A stretch of DNA of 64,000 nt from Aestuariivirga sp. (GCA_030680855.1 JAUXUN010000032.1:1-64000); one strand, 5' to 3'. Shown: positions 37,783 through 47,770, counted from the first letter of the stretch. Numbers and translations: made by a program. The notes: generated from the sequence alone by a model not told the origin.

Positions 37783-38546
37783 TTCGGATTTCTTTTCTGG
37801 ATGAAGGCTCCGATGCCTTCATGGGCGTCTGCCAGAAGCAGGTTGTCAGCCATTACCTGCGCCATGTAGGCGTAGGCCTCGGCCACAGGCATGTCTGCCT
37901 GGCGGTCAAAGGCCTGCTTGCCAACCTTGATTGCCGCGCCGGATTTTGATGCAATCTTCTGCGCAAGGTCCTGCGTCACCGCTTTAAGCTCGTTGTGCGT
38001 GGTGACGCGGTTGACCAGTCCCATGCGAAGCGCTTCCGAAGCAGGAATGACATCGCCCGTCAGCAGCATCTCCATGGCGTGTTTGCGCGTCACAGTCCGG
38101 GTGAGGGCAACCATGGGCGTGGAGCAGAAAAGTCCGATGTTAACGCCAGGGGTGCAAAATGTCGCCCGGTCCGTGGCAACCGCCAGATCGCAACTCGCCA
38201 CCAACTGGCATCCCGCGGCGCTGGCCAGCCCATCGACTTCCGCGATGACGGGGCAGGGGCTGTGGGTGATGGCAAGCATCAGGCCGGCGCATTTGTCGAA
38301 CAGGTCCTTGAAGAAACGGCGGCCTTCATCTGCATCGTTACGGCGCGCCGTAATTTCCTTCAGGTTATGCCCGGAACTGAAAGCCGGGCCATGCGCTGAC
38401 AGGATGATGACGCGCGCCTCGGCCCCATTGATGGCGGTTTGCAGCGTATCAATCATTTTTTCCGAAAGGCTGTTGCGTGTCGCGGGGTCATTGAGCGTCA
38501 GGCGCAATATGCCATCGTTCAAGTCGCGAAGAACCAGGTCATTCAT
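37764..38546 (-). CDS. Enoyl-CoA hydratase/isomerase family protein
   Basis: A 260-aa crotonase-fold protein. The oxyanion-hole segments are AHGPAFSSGHNLKEI and VDGLASAAGCQLVASCDLA. The usual catalytic Glu positions are replaced (GVNIGLFCSTPMVAL in the second), a pattern seen in ECHDC3-like proteins, so hydratase activity is uncertain. It overlaps the secreted-protein gene upstream by 4 bases. Confidence 0.82.
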   Translation of the reverse strand: MNDLVLRDLNDGILRLTLNDPATRNSLSEKMIDTLQTAINGAEARVIILSAHGPAFSSGHNLKEITARRNDADEGRRFFKDLFDKCAGLMLAITHSPCPVIAEVDGLASAAGCQLVASCDLAVATDRATFCTPGVNIGLFCSTPMVALTRTVTRKHAMEMLLTGDVIPASEALRMGLVNRVTTHNELKAVTQDLAQKIASKSGAAIKVGKQAFDRQADMPVAEAYAYMAQVMADNLLLADAHEGIGAFIQKRNPKWEQDT

Positions 38547-39238
38547 TCTTCTTCAGTTTCCAGGTGTTTCAGTTTTTCAGCATAGGCCGGATTGTCGATC
38601 ATTCCCTGCACGACTTTGTGATTGTTCTCCGAGGGGATGAGCGCATTGAGCGAGGAGATAATCCGGTCTTTCATGTCTTGCGCCAATTCCGTGTCTTTCT
38701 CGACTTCTTCGATCTGCTGTTTGATGTCTGTCGATTGATCGTCAATGATGTTCGCGTAAGCAGCACCTACCGTCGTGATGGCCAGGTTCCATTCTGTCAC
38801 ATTGGCAAAGCCGGCAGCCTTGATGTCGGCCTCGAATTCCTTGCCGAGAGGGTCGCGGTCAACGAAATCCTGCAGGCTGTCAAAGTTCTCAAGGGCCGCG
38901 TCCTTGTACTTGTCTTTGACGATGACATAGGCATCGACGGCCTTTTGGGCGGTTTCCGGGGTGAGTTCGACCATCTGGACAACCGGGATTTCCCCAATGC
39001 TTACCTCATCTTCAGGCGGGGTTTCCCCATCGATTGGCTGGGTGGGGTCGGGTTCAGTCAGGTCCTCGACGGGTGCCTCGGGCTCCGTTGATGGCTGCGT
39101 CTCGTCCTCAAGTCTTTCGCTGATCACGAGATTTGACCAGATACCACGGTCTTGGATTTTGGCACCATGGGCGTAGGATGCCCCCATCAGTGCGAGTGCG
39201 GCCCAGAAAGCGCTCAAAAACCCTGCCAAACGCGTCAT
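38543..39238 (-). CDS. Exported acidic protein with C-terminal helical domain, unknown function
   Basis: A 231-aa protein with an N-terminal signal peptide (LAGFLSAFWAALALMGASYAHGA) and a strongly acidic Pro/Glu/Asp-rich linker (residues ~44-85: TEPEAPVEDLTEPDPTQP). The C-terminal ~145 residues look all-helical (AQKAVDAYVIVKDKYKDAAL, LAQDMKDRIISSLNALIPS), faintly like DUF2059-type domains. Periplasmic location is predicted. It heads the minus-strand operon, overlapping the crotonase gene. Confidence 0.6.
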   Translation of the reverse strand: MTRLAGFLSAFWAALALMGASYAHGAKIQDRGIWSNLVISERLEDETQPSTEPEAPVEDLTEPDPTQPIDGETPPEDEVSIGEIPVVQMVELTPETAQKAVDAYVIVKDKYKDAALENFDSLQDFVDRDPLGKEFEADIKAAGFANVTEWNLAITTVGAAYANIIDDQSTDIKQQIEEVEKDTELAQDMKDRIISSLNALIPSENNHKVVQGMIDNPAYAEKLKHLETEEE

Positions 39239-39337
39239 GATTCTCCCCGGTCGGAGGTCTTTTCTTATGCTGCCAAGGACATCCGGTGCATATCATTAGC
39301 AGCATTCGCAGACAATTTGGAGGAAATCAATGTTCTG

Positions 39338-39355
39338 GTGGTAATATAATACCAC
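39338..39355 (+). promoter_or_regulatory. Perfect palindrome, possible operator
   Basis: GTGGTA-ATATAA-TACCAC, two perfect 6-bp arms around an AT spacer, in the 248-bp space between the divergent minus-strand operon and rplM. It is 100 bp upstream of the minus-strand start and about 34 bp upstream of the rplM -35. Binding protein unknown. Confidence 0.4.
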
Positions 39356-39388
39356 ATCAAAAATATTCATGTTTTTGCGGGGTTATTC

Positions 39389-39417
39389 TTGACTTCACCG
39401 TTATGCTCCCCTAATCA
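39389..39417 (+). promoter_or_regulatory. Predicted promoter of rplM-rpsI
   Basis: TTGACT (39389-39394), a 17-bp spacer and TAATCA (39412-39417), 70 bp before the rplM start. Position and spacing fit a housekeeping promoter of a ribosomal protein operon. Confidence 0.55.
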
Positions 39418-39486
39418 CCGCGCAACCGAAATGGCTGCAGGCTTCCTGTGCCCTTTCATTTGTCATCAACAACCCAGAGAAACAAC

Positions 39487-39951
39487 ATGAGCACCTATTC
39501 GGCGAAAGCCAAGGACATCGTGAAAAATTGGGTGCTGATCGATGCAGAAGGACTGGTTGTCGGCCGCCTGGCCACGATCATTGCCAATCGCCTGCGCGGC
39601 AAGCACAAGCCAACCTTCACCCCCTCGATGGACTGCGGCGATAACATCATCGTCATCAACTGTGAAAAGATCGCCTTCAGCGGAGCCAAGCGCAAGGACA
39701 AGACCTATTACTGGCACACGGGTTTCCCCGGCGGCATCAAGGAGCGCAAGGCGCACCAGATCCTCGACGGCAAGTTCCCTGAGCGGGTTCTTGAAGCGGC
39801 AGTGAAGCGCATGCTTCCCGGCGCCTCCCTCAAGCGCCAGCAAATGACCAATCTCCGGATTTACAGCGGTTCGGCCCATCCCCATGAGGCCCAGAACCCG
39901 GTCAAGCTCGATATCAAAGCAATGAACCCCAAGAACGTATTGAGAGGCTAA
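39487..39951 (+). CDS. rplM: 50S ribosomal protein L13
   Basis: A 154-aa ribosomal protein, an early assembly protein of the large subunit. The N-terminus [20 protein letters not shown] and the motifs [25 protein letters not shown] and VKRMLPG are typical, and the length equals the family norm. The ATG at 39487 matches the family start; the open frame extends a little further upstream. rpsI follows 5 bp later, the universal pairing. Confidence 0.97.
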   Translation: MSTYSAKAKDIVKNWVLIDAEGLVVGRLATIIANRLRGKHKPTFTPSMDCGDNIIVINCEKIAFSGAKRKDKTYYWHTGFPGGIKERKAHQILDGKFPERVLEAAVKRMLPGASLKRQQMTNLRIYSGSAHPHEAQNPVKLDIKAMNPKNVLRG

Positions 39952-39956
39952 GCGTC

Positions 39957-40448
39957 ATGCCAGAACAAACGACACTCTCGGACTTGGGCGCCGCCATGGG
40001 AATGGCGGTTGCTGCAAATGCCGCCGCTCCCGTTGCCCCCGCCAAGCCAAAGGTTGATGCCAAGGGCCGCGCCTACGCAACCGGCCGCCGCAAGAACGCC
40101 ATTGCCCGCGTCTGGATCAAGCGCGGCACCGGCAAGGTGACCGTAAACGGCAAGGTCATTGAGGCTTACTTCGCCCGCCCGGTTTTGCGCATGCTGGTTC
40201 AGCAGCCGATGATCGCGGTCAATCGCAATACCCAGATGGATGTTGAATGCACCGTTGTCGGCGGTGGCCTGTCAGGCCAGGCTGGCGCTGTGCGCCACGG
40301 CATTTCGCGCGCCCTCACTTATTTTGAGCCGGACCTTCGCCCGGCCCTCAAAAAGGGCGGCTTCCTGACCCGCGACAGCCGCGCCGTTGAGCGCAAGAAA
40401 TACGGCAAGGCCAAGGCCCGCCGCAGCTTCCAGTTCTCGAAGCGTTAG
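39957..40448 (+). CDS. rpsI: 30S ribosomal protein S9
   Basis: A 163-aa small-subunit protein whose C-terminal Arg ([17 protein letters not shown]) contacts tRNA in the P site. The conserved core starts at [21 protein letters not shown]; the first ~35 residues are an Ala/Pro-rich extension usual in alphaproteobacteria. It is the second gene of the rplM operon and is followed by a strong terminator. Confidence 0.97.
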   Translation: MPEQTTLSDLGAAMGMAVAANAAAPVAPAKPKVDAKGRAYATGRRKNAIARVWIKRGTGKVTVNGKVIEAYFARPVLRMLVQQPMIAVNRNTQMDVECTVVGGGLSGQAGAVRHGISRALTYFEPDLRPALKKGGFLTRDSRAVERKKYGKAKARRSFQFSKR

Positions 40449-40471
40449 GCGATCTTTCACCCAACAAAAAA

Positions 40472-40495
40472 GGCCGGAGAAAACTCCGGCCTTTT
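40472..40495 (+). terminator. Rho-independent terminator of rplM-rpsI
   Basis: Perfect 8-bp stem GGCCGGAG/CTCCGGCC with loop AAAA, followed by TTTT, 23 bases after the rpsI stop. An A run precedes the stem, so it might also work for transcripts from the right. Confidence 0.9.
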
Positions 40496-40659
40496 CCGTT
40501 TCGCAGGGGAAAAAGGAAAGCCCGGGCAGGGGAGACCGGGCCTTCCGAGCAAGCCCGCCATTGCGGGGGAGGGGAAAAACAGGCTCGCTTCTGCCTCTAA
40601 AAGTAGGAAGGTTTGGGCAAATTGCGAGTCCCTCTTGGATTACATTTTTGTGATCAAAA

Positions 40660-42471
40660 TTATTCCGATTTTACAGTAACATAGCTGCCAGGGGCGTCCT
40701 CGATCACGTCGAGCTTGCCGTCGCCGGGGACAGGAGCGGAGACTTTTGCGCCTGACCTGGTGGTGATCCAGTCGGCCCAATCGGGCCACCAGGACCCGTC
40801 ATGTTCAGTGGCTGTCTTAAGCCAGCTTTCCAGAGTGTCGGCGGCGGCCTCGTTGGACCAGTATTTGTATTTCCGCGCTTCCGGAGGGTTCACCACCCCG
40901 GCGATATGGCCCGAGCCCGCAACCACCAGTTTCGTCTCACCGCCAAAGAACTGCCCAACTTTGAAAACCGATGGCAGCGGCGCAATGTGGTCGTCGCGCG
41001 CTGCCAGATTATAGACCGGCACCTTGACCTTCTTGAGGTCAATGTGAACCCCGTCGAGGATCATCTTGCCCTGCGCCAGCTTGTTGGCCAGATAGCACTC
41101 GCGCAAATAGAAGGAATGGACGCCGGCGGGCATGCGGGTGGAATCCGCGTTCCAGTAGAGCAGATCAAACGGCATCGGCTCCTTGCCCAGCATGTAGTTG
41201 TTGATCACATAGGACCAGATCAGGTCGTTGGAGCGCAGCAAATTGAAAGCGTCCGCCATGCGCGAACCCGCAAGATAGCCCTTCTCCTCCATGCGCTGTT
41301 CGATCCACTTCACCTGCTCATCGTCGACGTAGACGCGCAGGTCACCCGCCTTCTCGAAATCAACCTGGGTCGTGAAAAAAGTCGCGGCGTTGACCCGGTT
41401 GTCGTTCTTGGCCGCCATATAGCCAAGGGCGGCGGCAACCATGGTGCCGCCGATGCAATAGCCGATGGTGTTGATCTTCTCAGCCCCGGTTGCATCCTGC
41501 ACCGCCTGCACCGCCTCCAGAAAACCTTCGCGCATGTAGTCGCTGAAGCTCTTGCGGCCCTGCTTCTCATCCGCATTTACCCAGGAGACCACAAACACTG
41601 TAAGGCCCTGTTCCGTTGCCCAGCGCACGAATGACTTCTTCGGATTGAGGTCAAGAATGTAAAACTTGTTGATCCACGGCGGCACAATGAGCAGGGGGAT
41701 TTCATAGGTGCGCTGCACCGACGGGGAATACTGGATCAATTCGAAAGTGTCATTGCGGAACACAACCTTGCCCGGTGTCATGGCTATGTTCTTGCCGAGT
41801 TCAAAAGCCGTCGTGTCGCTCTGCTTGATGCGCAGCCGTCCGTCCGGCGTGGCCATATCCTGTTCGAGGTGTTTCAGGCCTTCAATGAGATTGGCGCCAT
41901 TGCTGGCCAGCGTGGCGCGCAGGATCTCCGGGTTCGAAACCGGAAAATTGGAGGGCGAAAGCGCGTTGAGAATCTGTTCCACGTAGAATTTCGCCTTCTG
42001 GCGCGTATGCTCATCGAGCCCATCGGCATTCTTGACGAAGTCCTGCGCCCAGTTGGCCGAGATCAAATAGAACTGCTTGAGAAAATCAAAAACCGTGTTT
42101 TCCTGCCAGTCCCGGTCCTTGAAGCGCTTGTCGTTGCGCGCCGGGCTGGCCAGGGGTTCGCTTGGTGTGCCAAGCGCCTTCGCCCAGGCATTCTGCCAAA
42201 GCTGGCTGTAGCTGTTCCACAGCTGGGTCTGGGCTTCCATCAGCTTCTGCGGCTCGGCCATATAGGCCTGGGCCACGGCGCCCAGCGTCTTGGTCACCTG
42301 GTCGATGGGCGTGACCTGGGTTTCCGCCTGCTTCTTGGCCAGTTCCGGGCGCTCGGCAATCTGCCGGGCGATGTGCGCCAACTGCTCAAATACCCGCGCC
42401 AGATTCTGGGCGAGCTGGACCGGGTCCGTCAGCTTGTAGTCACCCGGTTTCTGGGGAGTGGAATCGCTCAT
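40660..42471 (-). CDS. phaC: Class I poly(3-hydroxyalkanoate) synthase
   Basis: Polymerises 3-hydroxyacyl-CoA into storage polyester on the granule surface. The 603-aa protein has the PhaC N-terminal domain, then the alpha/beta-hydrolase core with the lipase-like box GYCIGGT (catalytic Cys), Asp in ARDDHIAP and His in GSGHIAGV. Length and lack of a phaE/phaR neighbour indicate class I. It is divergent from hom, 139 bp apart; phaA, phaB and phasin genes are not in the window. Confidence 0.95.
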   Translation of the reverse strand: MSDSTPQKPGDYKLTDPVQLAQNLARVFEQLAHIARQIAERPELAKKQAETQVTPIDQVTKTLGAVAQAYMAEPQKLMEAQTQLWNSYSQLWQNAWAKALGTPSEPLASPARNDKRFKDRDWQENTVFDFLKQFYLISANWAQDFVKNADGLDEHTRQKAKFYVEQILNALSPSNFPVSNPEILRATLASNGANLIEGLKHLEQDMATPDGRLRIKQSDTTAFELGKNIAMTPGKVVFRNDTFELIQYSPSVQRTYEIPLLIVPPWINKFYILDLNPKKSFVRWATEQGLTVFVVSWVNADEKQGRKSFSDYMREGFLEAVQAVQDATGAEKINTIGYCIGGTMVAAALGYMAAKNDNRVNAATFFTTQVDFEKAGDLRVYVDDEQVKWIEQRMEEKGYLAGSRMADAFNLLRSNDLIWSYVINNYMLGKEPMPFDLLYWNADSTRMPAGVHSFYLRECYLANKLAQGKMILDGVHIDLKKVKVPVYNLAARDDHIAPLPSVFKVGQFFGGETKLVVAGSGHIAGVVNPPEARKYKYWSNEAAADTLESWLKTATEHDGSWWPDWADWITTRSGAKVSAPVPGDGKLDVIEDAPGSYVTVKSE

Positions 42472-42610
42472 CTATCCTGTCTTTTCTTCGATGCCCGGCA
42501 GTTTAGGGACGTGTACCCGGAACGCCAACAATAAACGGCCTTTCTTGCAAAATCATGTCTGCCTAGGCATAAGACAAACCACCCTTAACCTGAAAGCCCC
42601 GGCGGACATT

Positions 42611-43915
42611 ATGACTAACGCTTTGCGTCTCGGAATAGCCGGCCTCGGCAATGTGGGGGTGGGCGTGCTTGATATCGTAAAGAAGCACGGCGCCCTGCTG
42701 GCTGACCGGGCGGGCGTTCCGATCAAGGTGACCGCCGTTGCCGCCCGCAACAAGGCGAAAGATCGTGGCCATGACCTTGCCGGCATCAAGTGGCATGACG
42801 ACCCCGTTGCTCTAGCCAAATCCCTCGATATCGATGTCTTCGTTGAATTGATGGGCGGCGAAGGTGACCCGGCGAAATCAGCCGTGGAAGCGGCCATTGC
42901 CGCGGGCAAGCATGTCATTACTGCCAACAAGGCCCTGCTGGCCCATCACGGCACTGCACTGGCCCGCGCCGCCGAGGCCAAGGGCATTGCCCTTAATTTC
43001 GAGGCCTCCGTTGCCGGCGGCATTCCCATCATTAAGGCCCTCCGCGAGGGCCTGATCGGCAACCGTGTCAGCAAGCTCTTTGGCATCATGAACGGCACCT
43101 GCAACTACATCCTCACCAAGATGGCCAATGAGGGCCGGAATTTCACCGATGTTTTGAAGGAGGCGCAGAATCTTGGTTACGCCGAGGCTGATCCAACCTT
43201 CGACATCGGCGGCTTTGACACGGCCCACAAACTGGCCATCGTGGCTTCGCTGGCTTTCGGCACCGAAGTGAACCTGAATGCCATCGAGATCGAGGGCATT
43301 GAAGCCATCACCCTGGATGACATCCGCAATGCCAGCGACATGGGCTACAAGATCAAGCTGCTCGGTGTTGCCATCGCCCACGTGGAAGGCATTGAGCAAC
43401 GCGTCAATCCCACCCTCGTTCCCAAGGGTGCGCCCGTTTCGGATACTGATGGCGTGTTCAATGCTATCGTCGTGAAAGGTGATTTCGTCGGCGACCTCAT
43501 GCTGGAGGGCCGCGGCGCTGGCGCACATCCCACCGCATCGGCAGTGCTCTCCGACGTTGTTGATATCGCCCGCGGTAACCGGCGCCCAGCCTTCGGCATT
43601 CCCGCCGCCAAACTCAAGCCCTACAAACAGTCGCCGAAGAAGGCCCACGAGGGCGGCTATTATGTCGCCCTTGAACTGATCGACCGCCCGGGTGCCGTGG
43701 CCTCCATCGCGCAGATTCTGGCCCATGAAAAAATCTCGATCGAAAGCATCGTCCAGCGAGGCCGCCAGGGCCAGGAAACCAAACGCGCCACCGCGACGTT
43801 CATCCTCATCACCCATGATACGCTCGAGACATCAATCCGCACTGCAATCCAACAGATCGAAAAAAATGGCCACGTTGCTTCGAAGCCCCGCGTCATCCGC
43901 ATTGAGCGGCTGTGA
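42611..43915 (+). CDS. hom: Homoserine dehydrogenase
   Basis: Reduces aspartate semialdehyde to homoserine for Met/Thr synthesis. The 434-aa protein has the NAD-binding GLGNVGVGVLD, NKALLAHHG, the catalytic Lys region (FDTAHKLAI), GIMNGTCNYILTKM and a C-terminal ACT domain (YVALELIDRPGAVASIAQIL) expected to give threonine feedback. The ATG at 42611 fits the family start. recJ overlaps its stop (GTGA); glpX, often between them in relatives, is missing. Confidence 0.95.
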   Translation: MTNALRLGIAGLGNVGVGVLDIVKKHGALLADRAGVPIKVTAVAARNKAKDRGHDLAGIKWHDDPVALAKSLDIDVFVELMGGEGDPAKSAVEAAIAAGKHVITANKALLAHHGTALARAAEAKGIALNFEASVAGGIPIIKALREGLIGNRVSKLFGIMNGTCNYILTKMANEGRNFTDVLKEAQNLGYAEADPTFDIGGFDTAHKLAIVASLAFGTEVNLNAIEIEGIEAITLDDIRNASDMGYKIKLLGVAIAHVEGIEQRVNPTLVPKGAPVSDTDGVFNAIVVKGDFVGDLMLEGRGAGAHPTASAVLSDVVDIARGNRRPAFGIPAAKLKPYKQSPKKAHEGGYYVALELIDRPGAVASIAQILAHEKISIESIVQRGRQGQETKRATATFILITHDTLETSIRTAIQQIEKNGHVASKPRVIRIERL

Positions 43916-45696
43916 CGAGCCGAAATTTCCTTGACGTAGAGCGTTCACTGAGCGGCAGGCGCTGGACCCCGCGCCTGCGGGACGAGCGCCTGGCCCAGGC
44001 CATTGCTGAGCGCCACGAACTGCCGGAAATTCTCGGCCGTGTCATGGCGGCGCGCGGCGTTGGGCTGGACGAAGCCGAAGCCTTTCTCAATCCAACGATC
44101 CGCAGCCTCATGCCGCAACCCTCCGTTCTGAAGGATATGGAGAAGGGAGCGGAGCGTCTGGCGGAGGCGATCATCGCGCAAACCCGTATCGGCATCATCA
44201 GCGACTATGATGTCGATGGCGTATCTTCCGCCGCAATCTTTCAACTGTTCCTCCGCGCCGTGGGCTCGGACGCCATCATTCATGTGCCTGACCGCCTGAC
44301 CGAAGGCTATGGTCCCAGCGAACACGCGGTGAAGCTTTTGAAAGAGCAGGGCTGCGCGTTGCTGCTCACCTTGGATTGCGGCGTCCTCGCCCATGATCCC
44401 CTGGCCCACGCCGCCGAGCTCGGCATGGAAACCATTATCGTTGACCATCACCAGGCAGGCGAAATCCTCCCCGAGGCCCATGCCGTGATCAATCCCAACC
44501 GGCAGGATGATGTTTCCGGTTTCGGCTATCTCTGCGCCGCCGGCGTGGTGATGATCCTTGTCGCGACCGTCAACAAACTGCTGCGGGCCAAAGGCTGGTA
44601 TTCGACCGAACGGCCCGAACCCAACATGCTGCAATGGCTTGAACTCGTAGCACTCGCCACCGTCTGCGATGTTGTGCCCCTCAAAGGCCTGAACCGCGCC
44701 TATGTGACCCAGGGCCTGAAGATCATGGCGCGCCGCGAAAATCTGGGCCTTGCCATGCTGAGCGACATCGCCCGCCTGAAGCGCAGGCCCGATGTCTATG
44801 CCCTGGGTTTTGTTCTCGGTCCCAGGCTCAATGCGGCGGGCCGCATCGGCCATGCGGACTTGGCGCTCGAACTTCTAACCACGCGCGACAAGGGCAGGGC
44901 CAACCAACTGGCGCAGGAACTCGAACAGCTTAACCGCCAGCGCCAGTCCATCGAGATGCGCGTGGTGGATGCTGCAGCGCTCCAGGCTGACGCCGCGCTC
45001 GGCAAGGAACATCGCAGTTCGGTGATCGTGGTGACCAACGATGGCTGGCATCCCGGTGTTGTAGGGCTGGCCGCGGCGCGGCTCAAGGAGCGCTATCAAC
45101 TGCCGAGCTTTGTTCTCGCCAGCAATCCGAAAACCGGTTTCGCCAGTGGCTCGGGCCGCTCCATCGCCGGTGTCGATATCGGCAGCGCCGTCCGCGCCGC
45201 GCTTGAAATGGGCGTGATCGTGAAAGGTGGCGGCCATGCAATGGCGGCCGGCATCACCGTTGAAATCGCCAAGCTTGCAGAGTTCAGAAGTTTTCTGGAA
45301 GACAGGCTTGCCACAGCCGTTTCAAACGCCGCCGAAAACGCCCTTCAAATCGACGGCGCCTTGACCGCATCGGGTGCCACCCTCGATCTCATTGAACTGC
45401 TGGAACAGGCTGGCCCCTATGGCTCGGCCCATCCCGCTCCCGTCTTTGCTTTTCCCGCCCACAAGGTGGTCTATGCGGACCCGGCGGGCAGCGATCACAT
45501 CCGCTGCACCCTGACGTCTGCCGATGGCACCCGAATCAAGGCCATAGCCTTCCGCGCCATGGCCACCGAGCTTGGCGAAACACTCCTCACCGAACGCAAA
45601 TTGCCCCTGCATTTTGCCGGCCGTTTAACCATTGACGAATGGGGCGCAAAGCGCGTTCCGTCGCTCCAAATCGAGGATATAGCCCGTGTTTTGTAA
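43912..45696 (+). CDS. recJ: Single-stranded-DNA-specific exonuclease RecJ
   Basis: 5'-3' ssDNA exonuclease used in recombination and mismatch repair. The 594-aa protein carries the DHH-family motifs ISDYDVDGVSSAAI, LLTLDCG, IVDHHQAG (the DHH motif), and the DHHA1 motif GGGHAMAAG, with a C-terminal OB-like part (HFAGRLTIDEWG). It starts at GTG 43912 overlapping the hom stop. It is the last core gene before the island. Confidence 0.95.
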   Translation: MTSRNFLDVERSLSGRRWTPRLRDERLAQAIAERHELPEILGRVMAARGVGLDEAEAFLNPTIRSLMPQPSVLKDMEKGAERLAEAIIAQTRIGIISDYDVDGVSSAAIFQLFLRAVGSDAIIHVPDRLTEGYGPSEHAVKLLKEQGCALLLTLDCGVLAHDPLAHAAELGMETIIVDHHQAGEILPEAHAVINPNRQDDVSGFGYLCAAGVVMILVATVNKLLRAKGWYSTERPEPNMLQWLELVALATVCDVVPLKGLNRAYVTQGLKIMARRENLGLAMLSDIARLKRRPDVYALGFVLGPRLNAAGRIGHADLALELLTTRDKGRANQLAQELEQLNRQRQSIEMRVVDAAALQADAALGKEHRSSVIVVTNDGWHPGVVGLAAARLKERYQLPSFVLASNPKTGFASGSGRSIAGVDIGSAVRAALEMGVIVKGGGHAMAAGITVEIAKLAEFRSFLEDRLATAVSNAAENALQIDGALTASGATLDLIELLEQAGPYGSAHPAPVFAFPAHKVVYADPAGSDHIRCTLTSADGTRIKAIAFRAMATELGETLLTERKLPLHFAGRLTIDEWGAKRVPSLQIEDIARVL

Positions 45697-45775
45697 GGCT
45701 TGCCAGCGCCGCCGAACCTCTCTATAGAACCCCGCGACAGGCAAGTTTTCCGATAATAATTTGCCCAAAAATAAT

Positions 45776-45850
45776 GCGCCCTTCGTCTATCGGTTAGGAC
45801 GACAGCCTTTCACGTTGTAAAGACGGGTTCGACTCCCGTAGGGCGCACCA
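45776..45850 (+). tRNA. tRNA-Glu (anticodon TTC), integration target of the island
   Basis: Acceptor GCGCCCT/AGGGCGC, anticodon loop with TTC in CCTTTCACG, T loop GGGTTCGACTCCC, A at position 73 and encoded CCA. Its 3' end is repeated at 60357-60380, so integration left this gene complete. The repeat differs only at the base corresponding to position 73 (A here, G in the distal copy). Confidence 0.95.
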
Positions 45851-45856
45851 TTTTCT
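45833..45856 (+). repeat. Left attachment site (attL) of the genomic island
   Basis: A 24-bp segment covering the 3' part of tRNA-Glu, CCA and TTTTCT. It matches 60357-60380 at 23 of 24 positions in the same orientation. Position next to a tyrosine integrase and inside a tRNA 3' end is the standard attachment-site arrangement. Confidence 0.9.
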
Positions 45857-45949
45857 GTGCAAGCCATTGAATTGGCTAAAGCATCATCAAATCAATGTGT
45901 TGACTTACTCGTGTTGCTACATCGACAAGCTACACCAGTGTGCTACACG

Positions 45950-47770
45950 ATGATCAGAATGACTCACCTTATATGGCGCAATGGCAGGGCGTATTTTCGC
46001 TACCGCTTACCACCTGAACTCAGAGCTATCCCAAAGCCTCCCCATTGGCCCGAAGAGCTGAAGGAATTGGTTAGCGCCTCTAAACCTTCGCAGTCAAAGC
46101 ACGAACTTTCTAAGGCACTTGGCACACGCGATGAGAGGGTGGCGAAGAAGGCCGCCGCTGCCGCAGTCATTTGGGCAGAAGAGTTGGTTCAATCGGGACT
46201 TGCCTTCTTGAAAAACGGACCGAAGGCATCGTTATCTCATTCCGATATTGAGCTCATGGCGGAGCGTTATGGGGCTCAACTCATCGGCAGCGACCTAGAT
46301 ATGCGCAAGAAAGGTTTCGGATTGAACCTGCCGAAGTTTTCCATCCCGCTTACGATTGGTCCCCTCCCGCCCCTACCAAAACGAGAACCCGGATTGACTG
46401 ATGATGATCTTGGCCTTCTCAAGTATTTGGTGGAGAAGGTTGAGCCTGAAGTGAAGGGTGCATTGGCCCGACAAAGGCCGCCCCAATACATCAAGGACGC
46501 GGCTCAGGAAGCTCTAGCGGGGGCTGGCATTGCCCTTCCAGAGGCATCACCTGAGAGGCGTGAGTTGGAGTTGGCCTTTCTTCAACAACGGATGAAGGCC
46601 TTGCAAGCGACATCGGCGCGGAACACGGGAGAGATAGTTGCGACGCCCGCCATTGCTGAACAGGCAGGTCAGACGCCAACAATACAAGTTGCGTTTGAAC
46701 ACTGGAAGTCAGGGGTCGGAACCGGGGGTGAGAAGCTGCCCACACAAGGCTCAGTTGAAGAGGCGGCATATGCAGTGCGGCGTTTCAAGGAACTTCACGG
46801 CAACTTGCAGATAACTGAGATCACTTCAGCCAAAGCGCGAGCTTTCCGGGACGCCATCGCGAAAGTGCCGCCCCAACTCCCTAAGGCCCTGCAACGGCTG
46901 CCACTGCCCAAACTACTGGAAACTTTGGGGTTATCGGAAGTCAAACCAGCATCAGCAACCGTGAACAAGAGGCTCACTCTTATGGCGGCCATACTAAAGA
47001 AGGCTGCTATCCGCTTTGAACTCAAGGGGCGGCCTGGGGGTTGGCACGATCCATTTGAGGGGTTGAAGATCACCATATCAAAAGGCGCAGCTCAGCAGCG
47101 GGCCACGTTCACCATCCTAGACCTCAAAGTCATCCTCAACGAACCATTTATTTCCATAGGTGACCATTCAGCCAAAGGTGGCAGGGGACTTGCGGCGCGA
47201 TGGATGCCGCTTCTCAACATGTTCACAGGGGCGCGTCGCGGTGAGCTTGCGCAGCTAAAATTGCATGATATTCGCGAGGAGGACGGCGTTCCGTTCCTTC
47301 GCATCACCGATGAAGGCGGCGATCAATCGGTCAAGAATGCAGGGTCAATCCGCCGTGTCCCGGTGCATCCTGAGTTGCTGAAGCTGGGGTTCATGGAGTT
47401 TGTCAAATCGAGGCGTGAGGAGAGCAATTCTGAGTCGTGGCTGTTGGAGGGGCTGGTCACAAACCGCAAAGGTGACAGGGGGGATGCATGGGGCCGCTGG
47501 TTCGGGCGTCAACTACGTCGTCTCAAGATCGATCATAATGGTCGCAAGGTCTTTCACTCCTTCAGACACACGTTCATTGCTCGGTGCCGGGAGGCAGAGA
47601 TTGAGGAGGAAATCCGCTTCGCCCTTACGGGGCACTCCGATGGCGGCTCAGTCGGCAGAAGTTATGGCGGTGACGAGGGGGGCTACAAGCACTCGCTCAA
47701 ACGTCTCCACCGCGAAACATCAAAGGTTAGCTATCCCGGCCTCGACTTGTCCCACCTGTACGTGCCTTGA
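45950..47770 (+). CDS. Tyrosine recombinase/integrase of the tRNA-Glu island
   Basis: A site-specific recombinase of about 606 aa. The N-terminus (THLIWRNGRAYFRYRLPPEL) is the DUF6538-like head common in large island integrases. The catalytic domain shows the first Arg in FTGARRGELAQLKL (~430), HSFRHTFIARC (~534), TGHSD and the nucleophile Tyr in VGRSYGG (~570). The ATG at 45950 (or 45959) is chosen; upstream starts back to 45857 would abut the attachment site. It points away from attL into the island. Codon use is more AT-rich than recJ upstream. Confidence 0.92.
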   Translation: MIRMTHLIWRNGRAYFRYRLPPELRAIPKPPHWPEELKELVSASKPSQSKHELSKALGTRDERVAKKAAAAAVIWAEELVQSGLAFLKNGPKASLSHSDIELMAERYGAQLIGSDLDMRKKGFGLNLPKFSIPLTIGPLPPLPKREPGLTDDDLGLLKYLVEKVEPEVKGALARQRPPQYIKDAAQEALAGAGIALPEASPERRELELAFLQQRMKALQATSARNTGEIVATPAIAEQAGQTPTIQVAFEHWKSGVGTGGEKLPTQGSVEEAAYAVRRFKELHGNLQITEITSAKARAFRDAIAKVPPQLPKALQRLPLPKLLETLGLSEVKPASATVNKRLTLMAAILKKAAIRFELKGRPGGWHDPFEGLKITISKGAAQQRATFTILDLKVILNEPFISIGDHSAKGGRGLAARWMPLLNMFTGARRGELAQLKLHDIREEDGVPFLRITDEGGDQSVKNAGSIRRVPVHPELLKLGFMEFVKSRREESNSESWLLEGLVTNRKGDRGDAWGRWFGRQLRRLKIDHNGRKVFHSFRHTFIARCREAEIEEEIRFALTGHSDGGSVGRSYGGDEGGYKHSLKRLHRETSKVSYPGLDLSHLYVP

